A DNA stretch of 64,000 bases from Otatea glauca (Eukaryota > Streptophyta > Magnoliopsida > Poales > Poaceae). Each line of letters opens with the position of its first letter. Within the stretch, counting starts at the first letter, position 1. The notes below the pieces were generated by a model that saw only the letters and a list, made by a program, of their open reading frames with translations, was not told the DNA's origin and made no database searches. Location of the stretch: assembly GCA_036346275.1 (NCBI GenBank), contig CM070722.1, forward strand, positions 28,850,859 through 28,914,858, given 5' to 3'. Position numbers and translations under genes: made by a program. This document shows, in pieces, positions 56,976 to 64,000 of the stretch.

Positions 56976-59019
56976 ATATCCGATTTGTCACATTATACAC
57001 TTTGCAAATCAATGTCATGTCGAGCAGTGCTTTTATGCTCTTCCAAAAGCAAAACTACACAAAGCTGACAGCAAACATTAATTTTTAGTAGTACATCTGT
57101 AGTTTAAGGTTAGTCGTTCTTTTCATACGTTGAGCACGATCGAAACACTTCCTGAGGTAAGTTTAAAGCATATAGGAGTAATGCATACATAAAGCAATCA
57201 TAAATTATTGATCCAATAATATATATAAGGTTCTTATGTTATCAAGAGGGAGAACTATCTCCAAGCTCGCACAGTCTGGTACGAACCTTGAATTATTATA
57301 AATTCCATTTGGTTTTTTTAACGGTAATTCCATTTTACTGGCATGCATTCGCACAGTAACATAGAGGCAGCTTTTATTGGGGATGTCACCTCCTTTTGAT
57401 TCCCATTTTATCGAAGAACTATTCGGTGGATTCCAAACAAGTAATACGTAACCTGACATTGAACGAAACAAAATCAATACTCACATAACATACAAAATTG
57501 ATAATGCAATCAATGATATAGCTCAAGCTGCACGGTTATATATGACTCATCTCTATAGTAGTGTAGTTAAACAAAGAATGAGATCATCCCCGTTGTAACA
57601 TTAGCATGGCAGCTCATATTGCAGAAGCAAACATCCATATGTCATAAAAATGGGGCATCCGAGTGTAGATCCCATGTAACATAATATTAATTTTGTACAA
57701 TATCAAGGAGTGCCATGCGCTCACAGATTTTTATTTGGAAATATTTTTTTAGTACACACTGATTGATAAAATTTAATAAAAACTCAGAACATAGAAGCCT
57801 AAAATCTGTTCATTTTGTGCAATGTGATTTCTTCAAGTGTGTATAGTGGTGGGTAATTTTAGACTAAGCTGGTATGTTGGATTTTAGATATTCCCAATGA
57901 CCAAAAACCATTGTGAATAGGTCGAAAGGCTGACAAAAACATTATCCTTACCGGTAACTATTAGGAATAAGTACTCAGGCCTAGCCGGTAACAAAAATCA
58001 CAAGCCCCTGACGGTTTTCCCAACTTATAAAACTGACGGTAGCCCCAAAGAAATTAATATGCATCGGGTTTTGAGCAGATATACTCCTGATGGCTGCCTG
58101 GCAGGAAAACCTGTGAAACATTGACATGTCATGATTAATTAAAACCAGTGTAGCCCAAAAACTCTTGACTAATCACGGGAAAAACTGTACTACTTTTTAG
58201 AAAATCGTATGAAAGTCTACTAGCAAGTGATGGATGCAGGAGGAAGAAGAGAATTAGAAAAAAAAACTTCGTAAACACCTGAAATTTAATTTGTTTTTAA
58301 GGGAAGATAAAGCAATGGTAGCATGACAACGTGAGATACAAACCATGTCATTTGTATAATGGCTTCTGAGCACGCAAGTTGTGGAATGATTCCAATGTTA
58401 TCTTTAAACCATCCTACATTTTTAAATAAAATAAACACAATATGTGTGAATAACTTCTGAAACAGATTACAACAAGAAATATGCTAAGATGCACATGTTC
58501 AAAAGAGTTAAGTCTTTAACCTTGAGCGACACAATAGGTTTGTAGCCAAGCTGATCGTTGGCTTTCTTACAGCTAAATGTTCTGTTCAGTGCTGCATACT
58601 TGATCTTTGCAGGTGTGAAGATCTGTTGCTGATGGTCTTGATAGTGAAAACATATCTTGTATACCCAACATACCAGATAGGCCATTAGCATGATTACAGG
58701 CACAGGCAAATTTATTTTACGCTGTCTGTGAAAAGTAATAGCATGTCAGTTCTCGAGGTATTACATGCATGAAAACAAAAAAAATTTCCCTGAACAGCAG
58801 TCGCTATTAGCAAAAGACTGGATTACTAACTAATGATAGTGATGAGTGGCATAACCATAACAAAAATTGTTACTAATATTAATTTTAGTGTAACAAGAAA
58901 TGTGCAAATAATAATGTAGTATTTGTGTTATTATATATCACCTATACAAGTTGTGTTTTAACATATCCAAATTTTCTTTTAGCCGGAAGTTTGTATTACT
59001 GAATTAGTTATGGAGGAAA

Positions 59020-59530
59020 TTTCAAAAAACCCAAGGTACTTCAACGCTGGTTTCAAAGAACCACAAATATTAAAAATACTTCAACCTTTCTCAGTTTCCT
59101 AGGTATCTCTGCAAAATGTTCCAATTAACCCAACTTATGTTATCTTTCCATCGAACTTTTTATGATTTTGCCATGTTGGGTGATCGTGACATCCCACATG
59201 GTGTCTATGTGAAGTCTTTTCGTAATGCGTATATCCAATTAAGGCATTAATTAGATATATCATTCAAGAAACATGACAATTGTCAAATTTAAGAATCATA
59301 AAGTTTATGAATGCATAGAAAAATGTCAGTAATGTGTTGGTAACATGTCCGCACTAGGTGAGTTGCCACGTGTTGCATACACAGTACAGTCATCAACTCA
59401 TCTTATTTGACGCAAAAAAATGCAATTGGGGTTAATTGAAATGCTTTTTCTAAAATATATAGGGGAAAGTGAAAACATTTTTAAATTATGTGACATGAGC
59501 TAGTTTGTCGGGAGGGTAAACACCATAGAA
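59020..59530. repeat. Inverted-repeat MITE-like element
   Basis: The left stretch 59090-59130 (CCTAGGTATC...CCAATTAACCC) is loosely inverse to 59425-59465 (GGGGTTAATTG...ATATATAGGGG). The similarity seems to run outward on both sides. The inner ~290 bp has no gene. The exact ends and superfamily are undetermined. Confidence 0.4.
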
Positions 59531-59874
59531 TAGAGATTGACTGCGACAATTTGAGGGAAAAATGACAGAAGAGAGGTAGGGAAGAGAGGAACTAGACTAG
59601 GCAGAGAAACTTGAGGGATTTAAGACTAATTTATCTTTGCTTCATTTCTATATAATGATGACACCATTTTATATAGAGGCCTACTAATGTTCTTAAATAA
59701 GGAAAGCAACAACTAAATCTCTTGGATAAGGAAAGCTATAACTAAATATGATAACTAGTAAATTTATTCTCCTGAATTCGTGGGGTTGGTGCTGCTATTG
59801 AATCTTTCCGAAATCAACCCCGAGCAAAACTCAGTGTTCAACGAGCAAGGCAAGTACCCGTTTGATCATATTTT
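59531..59874 (+). repeat. Gypsy LTR-like remnant, left part
   Basis: The phrase GAGCAAGGCAAGTACCC (59843 on) followed by TTTGATCATATT matches the layout at 48422-48450. The same sequence resumes at 62903 (GATCACATATTTTCACTG) after the 3.0-kb retrotransposon. No gene is seen. Confidence 0.5.
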
Positions 59875-60139
59875 TGTTACGGTCCTACTACCCAGGATAC
59901 AAATTACAAGGTCTTGGAGAGCATTGGGAAGGTTTAGAGTTGAATTTGGAGGTAGAATCAGGGAGGATTTCAGAGAAAGAAGATACAGGGAGCAGAGATA
60001 GAAGAATAGCGTTTGGCCTCTGTTTTGTTCCCCTCTTCTGTTTGCCTCTACAGCTTCTTTTATAGCCACACACCTGACCACTAGGAGCCATATCTCAGCC
60101 CTCGACATTGTTGCAGCCCAAACCCAGTAGTTCATGACA
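59875..60139 (-). repeat. 3' LTR of the 3.0-kb element
   Basis: This 265-bp LTR shows TGTTACGG at one edge and CATGACA at the other on the plus strand, and matches 62635-62897 at about 97%. Confidence 0.95.
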
Positions 60140-60153
60140 TTCCCTTCCCCTTG
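60140..60153 (-). other. Polypurine tract of the 3.0-kb element
   Basis: On the minus strand AAGGGGAAGGGAA lies directly before the 3' LTR, which sets the element's direction. Confidence 0.85.
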
Positions 60154-60168
60154 AAATGCAGCTTGCCC

Positions 60169-60938
60169 TCAAGCCGATGTCGATGAATTCTTGAGGGTAA
60201 ATTGTACAGGACCTGGGTACTTGGAACCTTCAAGAGAGTTAAACTGATATTCCAAAATTTTTGCAGCCACTAGAATCCATGGCAGTAATTCTTGCTCCGT
60301 GACAAGCAGCTGTATACAAAATGTCAGTCCAGTGTGATAACCAGAGAGTTCATTCTTGCAGTAGATTTCTCCATTATAGGGTATGACCTTGTGATGTGCT
60401 AATAATTCTTGCTCAGTCTGCAGACATTCCTTGCATGTGCAATGACCAGCAACATTTATCCTTCCTTTAGAATGCCTGCTCAAGTTGTAGAAAAGATATA
60501 TTGTCCTCAATTTAATGCCAAGTGAAGATTGTGACACATTAGCAGGTAACAACCCAACCATTGCCACAACCAGTCCATCTTCATTAGCATAACATCCAAG
60601 TCAAGAACTTCAGCTGTAGTAACACAATCATCTTGTGCCGCCAACAAATTTTCTTGGATGGAGTCCATCTAGAATTCCATATGTCCATATTTTTTGTTGA
60701 CAAAATCCATCATAGCATGAATCAAGAAAGAGTAGGCAAAGTGTTCAAACCAAGTACATGAATTTTCTGCCGCCTTCAAGTAATTCTCCATAACTAGCTG
60801 CTGCATGTGATCTAAACCATATTGCATAACAACCAAGCTATCAAGAAATTGTTTAAGCATACTATTGCTATAGCCCTTTTCCTGTCTATTCTTGATCAGG
60901 TGCCTTTGTGGGGGTAGTGTCCACGGTGGTAGAAGCAC
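60169..60938 (-). other. Two minor open frames of the 3.0-kb element
   Basis: Frames of 132 codons (60567-60169) and 89 codons (60938-60669) follow the main frame on the same strand. The first has cysteines in a CTCKEC arrangement and no recognised domain. The second begins LLPPWTLPPQ, similar to the LLPPWPPPDQ close to the end of the main frame, so a short duplication may separate them. I cannot say whether they are translated. Confidence 0.35.
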
Positions 60939-60965
60939 TACTGCAGTTTTGCTACGATTCTCAGG

Positions 60966-62606
60966 CTACACCTCCATCTCAACTAGCACAACTTTTGCAC
61001 GAATTGTTTGATCAGGTGGTGGCCAGGGTGGTAGCAACCACATTCTATTGTTGCTGCTCCTGTAAAATGCCCAAGATTGATGATCATGTAGACTGCCCTT
61101 AGTTCTGCTGCTCCTCACCACTTGAATAGGTGGTGGCCACAGATATTTTAGTGCCAACACACTGATCACACCACTGATTTGTGCATACTTGTTGGGCTCA
61201 TTAGTGAAAAGAGGCCATCTATTATGCACCCAGGACAAACTCAAACACTCAAGTGTCAGCTCTGACTTAACCTGCATAGCAAGGAATCGGGAGCGGTAGG
61301 GACACTTCGAGTGCATGTCCTCGATGCACTCCATGGCATTCTGGAAGCTCACAGCTTGGACATACACATCACGCCCGAAGAAAAGCTCCACGACGGCACA
61401 GGCCGATCCGATGGTATAACACATAACCAACGGTAGTATGCAAGCGACTAGGTAGTCACTATTCTTCTTCGTGCCCCTTTTGTGATTGGTGCTGGTGATG
61501 CATGGAGGCCAGGGAATGATGTAGCCACTATACATATGCTCCTCCCATGCCTTGTCAGACAACCTACTAGATACCTCTTGTACATTTGGTAGCTGGAATT
61601 GACTTTTGCTTTCCTGTAGAGATTTGGTGTCGAACACCTTCTGTGCACTCGTGACACTCATAATTAGAGCAGGTAACCAAGAGTTGTTGCTAAATCTGTA
61701 GTTTGCAGGGGTGGTGGAATGGAAGACGTAGCAGGCCGCTGACGATAGAGAAGTAAGCAACATTGCAGAGGATGGCGGTGCCGGGGCAGATGTAGTTGTA
61801 ATTGGAGCTTGGGTTGAGCCCAACAAACCTAGAGATTGTGGAGCCGTAGACGGTAGGCACAAGGTCATGAAAGTCGCCCAGGGTGGCTGTGGCGGTGGAC
61901 GGCTTGACGGATCGGAGAACCAGAGCACCCGGTCCTGCTTTCCATGCCCGGTGTGGCGTTCCCATGGCTGAGCTCGCTGCGCTTGTCTTGAAATCATGGC
62001 CTTGCGGATGGTGTTTCCGTTTATGCAGTGAGGATTGGCTGCAATGAGGTTGGTGACACTCGCGGAGGCCTCGACGGATGCGGCGACGCCAACCACACCC
62101 ACAGAGGTAGTTGAGGGCAGCACTGCAGTTGCCATCAGGGTAGACACCACCCCTAGCCTGCCGGGGTTGTGGTTTAGACACGGCATCGAGCACCTGGTTG
62201 GGGTTGTGGTGTCAAGGCTGCTGTTGATGACGTCAACGAGGGTGCCGCTCCTCGGAGACATTTCCTCAAACACCTCACGTGTGTGACATTGCTGCACCTC
62301 GACTTGGACAAGTGGAGCGACCACGGCAAGCTCAACAATGAGGGGGCTAGCCAAGGGCGGCGATGACGTCGTAGCAGGGGTGGACGCCACCATCGGTATG
62401 CTGGAATCGTGGCTAGGGCGCACCATCGAACACCTTGAGGGCGTCTCGAAGGCGTCTCTGTTGGTCATGTCGTCCTGGTCAGCGCGGAGCTCCTCGGTGG
62501 TGGCAGCCCCCATGGATCTCCCTCTGCGCAACTCGCCGAGCAACTTCTCACACAGCTCGATGATTCGATCACTTGTTGCGATTGCTCTGTCAAAAGCATC
62601 GGCCAT
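60966..62606 (-). CDS. 546-codon open frame of the 3.0-kb retrotransposon, unknown function
   Basis: The frame is open upstream through the primer site, but the first ATG is at 62606 (MADAFDRAIATSDRI), 28 bp after the LTR, so I take that as the start. Residues 1-45 form a likely helix with acidic and basic residues, as at the start of some gag proteins. Residues 50-180 are serine/threonine/proline-rich, with two similar pieces (PSRCSMVRPSH and PTRCSMPCLNH). The rest shows no gag finger, protease or polymerase motif. It runs into CYTIGSACAVVELFFGRDVY and a proline-rich tail. Intact length after about 3% LTR divergence suggests recent selection or good luck. It may be a captured host sequence, or a frame open by chance through compositional bias. 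Confidence 0.5.
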   Translation of the reverse strand: MADAFDRAIATSDRIIELCEKLLGELRRGRSMGAATTEELRADQDDMTNRDAFETPSRCSMVRPSHDSSIPMVASTPATTSSPPLASPLIVELAVVAPLVQVEVQQCHTREVFEEMSPRSGTLVDVINSSLDTTTPTRCSMPCLNHNPGRLGVVSTLMATAVLPSTTSVGVVGVAASVEASASVTNLIAANPHCINGNTIRKAMISRQAQRAQPWERHTGHGKQDRVLWFSDPSSRPPPQPPWATFMTLCLPSTAPQSLGLLGSTQAPITTTSAPAPPSSAMLLTSLSSAACYVFHSTTPANYRFSNNSWLPALIMSVTSAQKVFDTKSLQESKSQFQLPNVQEVSSRLSDKAWEEHMYSGYIIPWPPCITSTNHKRGTKKNSDYLVACILPLVMCYTIGSACAVVELFFGRDVYVQAVSFQNAMECIEDMHSKCPYRSRFLAMQVKSELTLECLSLSWVHNRWPLFTNEPNKYAQISGVISVLALKYLWPPPIQVVRSSRTKGSLHDHQSWAFYRSSNNRMWLLPPWPPPDQTIRAKVVLVEMEV

Positions 62607-62614
62607 GACTTGGA

Positions 62615-62632
62615 TTGAAGGCTCTGATACCA
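62615..62632 (-). other. Primer binding site of the 3.0-kb element
   Basis: On the minus strand TTGGTATCAGAGCC lies one or two bases after the LTR (62635), complementary to initiator methionine tRNA, as in copia elements. Confidence 0.9.
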
Positions 62633-62634
62633 AA

Positions 62635-62897
62635 TGTTACGGTCCTACTACCGGATACAAATTACAAGGTCTTGGAGAGCATTGGGAAGATTTAGAGTAG
62701 AATTTGGAGGTAGAATCAGGGAGGATTTCAGAGAAAGAAGATACAAGGAGCAGAGATAGAAGAATAGCATTTGGCCTCTGTTTTGTTCCCCTCTTCTGTT
62801 TACCTCTACAGCTTCTTTTATAGCAACACACCTGACCACTGGGAGCCATATCTCAGCCCACGACATTGTTGCAGCCCAAACCCAGTAGTTCATGACA
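62635..62897 (-). repeat. 5' LTR of the 3.0-kb element
   Basis: This 263-bp LTR matches 59875-60139. On the minus strand a TATAAAAG box lies near 62823-62815, a fitting position for transcription start. Confidence 0.95.
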
Positions 62898-63469
62898 ATT
62901 TGATCACATATTTTCACTGCTATGTATGTTGTGTTCAAAGCTATTATGCATGTATGTAATTTTGGTATAAACCGCTATATTGATAGGTTGGTAGATATAT
63001 CCAATTGTTGCATGTGCCCTACCTTCATAAATTGTTACTCTACTGTTGTCACCTTAGTAACTACTATCCACTGCTCGCATAATTAACTGTGGAATTTTAG
63101 ATGAAATGTCTTGGTAGATGCTTAGCTGTGCTCACATCGACACTAGTTGAACTAGGTTATGTTCAAAATATTCAAAAATGGGAGTCACTTATGTATTAGT
63201 CCAGATATGGTACCTCTATTATTTTGGCTAAGAAATAAAATAGAAAACACGTTTTAGACTTGAACGAATGGTTGTGGAGATTGGTGCTTGTGCACAAGAT
63301 ATGGTATGTGGTTGTCTCACTCGGGTCACTAAGGGCCAAGTCTATGGTATAGTTAGATCCAAGAACCATTGTACAAATCACATGTGCTTTTTTGAGAAGA
63401 CCCAAGCATAATAAGTTGTCGCGGACTAGTAACAAAACTGCAGGTGGTAGCTGATATTATGAGTTTGAT
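62898..63469 (+). repeat. Gypsy LTR-like remnant, right part
   Basis: This continues the sequence broken at 59874. There is no gene. Short phrases near 63310-63400 (CACTCGGGTCACTAAGGGCC, TCCAAGAACCATTGTAC) resemble 48870-48930. Confidence 0.45.
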
Positions 63470-63885
63470 TGTAGAGACGAGTACCCGGCCGAAGACCGGC
63501 GCGAGCAGAGGTGGACCTCGAGGCCGTAGCAGCGACTCGACGGAATACTAGCGAACGGAGCTACCGGCCTTGTTAATCGGAAGGCACCGCCAGGAGGTAA
63601 TTTTGTGGCAAATACTTCTTGCCGTTTTCATTTTCTTTCCTCATACTTATAGAAGCAAAGTTCTTATTCCTAACTAGAGAGTCTAAACTAATAGTGATAA
63701 ACAACAAACTAGATAAGAAAAATAACTAACTAGCAATTTTCGTAGCAACTACTGGCCATCCGCCCATTCATTCTCATGCTTATCCTGATGCCATGCGCAC
63801 TACCGCTGCCTGATCCCTAGTTGCGACTTCCTTGCTTCCGAACAATCGCTTCTTTCAATAATAAACATTATCTAGACCCATGACA
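63470..63885 (-). repeat. 3' LTR of a gypsy element running off the right edge
   Basis: On the minus strand the LTR starts TGTCATGGGTC (63885), directly after a GGAGGGGGG purine tract, and ends in CGTCTCTACA (63470). It is 416 bp, short for a gypsy LTR, which fits the Reina group. The flank TTGAT (63465-63469) would be its target duplication; the partner is outside the window. Confidence 0.65.
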
Positions 63886-64000
63886 GTACTCCCCCCTCCA
63901 GAGCCAGCTTGTCCGCAAGCTGAAAATTGGGGTACTCATCCCGCAGGACTGTGGCCAAAACCAAGGTAGCTTCGTCTTCCGACTGGCCTATCCATTGTAC
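63886..64000 (-). CDS. C-terminal end of gypsy polyprotein (partial)
   Basis: The minus strand reads into the end of a chromovirus-type integrase: QWIGQSEDEATLV, then LRDEYPNFQLADKLALEGG, in line with the usual 'W...ATWE...FPxFxLEDKL' close. The frame stays open to a TAG just inside the LTR. Only 38 codons lie in the window. Confidence 0.7.

Larger units (their letters stand above)
59875..62897 (-). mobile_element. Non-autonomous LTR retrotransposon, 3.0 kb
   Basis: Two direct LTRs (59875-60139 and 62635-62897) frame an internal region with primer site and polypurine tract. The flanks are ATTTT (59870-59874) and ATTTG (62898-62902), a 5-bp target duplication with one change. Joined at ATTTG, the flanks restore a sequence that matches 48439-48465 well. 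No protease, reverse transcriptase, RNase H or integrase can be read. The LTRs differ by eight substitutions and one 2-bp indel over 263 bp (about 3%). With an assumed 1.3e-8 changes per site per year that is about 1.2 million years. Confidence 0.9.

Noticed and set aside
57540..57570. TATAGTAGTG as a CACTA terminus
   Set aside because: No subterminal repeats beside it and no partner end with a matching 3-bp duplication was found.

Overview
This window is nuclear DNA of a large-genome grass (Poaceae). I infer this from Sirevirus-type Ty1/copia, Tat- and Del/Tekay-like Ty3/gypsy, and CACTA (En/Spm) elements packed into one another, with GC-rich leader exons typical of grass transposons. I find no intact host gene. 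Almost everything is transposon sequence or transposon wreckage, so the window probably comes from heterochromatin. The species cannot be named from this sequence.

Left part (1-20815) is a chain of insertions. A plus-strand Sirevirus (B, ending at 4186) sits inside the 3' LTR of a minus-strand Sirevirus of the same family (A, 4187-14450). A lies in a gypsy LTR fragment (14451-14824), which interrupts a minus-strand Tat-like gypsy element (14825-20815). The missing halves of the three outer elements should lie left of the window. The 3' regions of A and B face each other and form an inverted repeat with arms of about 1.9 kb.

Middle part (20816-46341) holds two related CACTA elements in the same orientation. 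CACTA-2 has a decayed TNPD-type transposase (22024-25243). CACTA-3 has lost TNPD but keeps a second gene with a plant En/Spm-type region and an Ulp1-like protease relic (42534-45765), and ends in a recognisable terminus at 46341. CACTA-3 is interrupted by a gypsy-type solo LTR in its leader (26987-30125) and by a second solo LTR (31965-42428, target duplication ATTAT). That second LTR contains a third solo LTR (32641-33991, target duplication GGACC) and a complete 8.1 kb CACTA-1 (34222-42323, 30-bp terminal repeats, target duplication CGA). All three CACTA elements carry, between leader and transposase, a block with a short hairpin followed by a long hairpin. Sequence diverges strongly in CACTA-1 but pairing is kept. 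This is the most interesting signal here, because plant microRNA loci such as rice MIR820 are known inside CACTA elements.

Right part (46342-64000) is older and more fragmented: gypsy-type LTRs, a hAT-like inverted-repeat element carrying GC-rich repeats (53911-54853), small MITE-like pieces, and a tRNA-derived sequence (55984-56055). It also holds a well-preserved 3.0 kb non-autonomous LTR retrotransposon (59875-62897) with a 546-codon open frame and no recognisable gag or pol domain. The window ends inside a minus-strand gypsy element with short LTRs (63470-64000).
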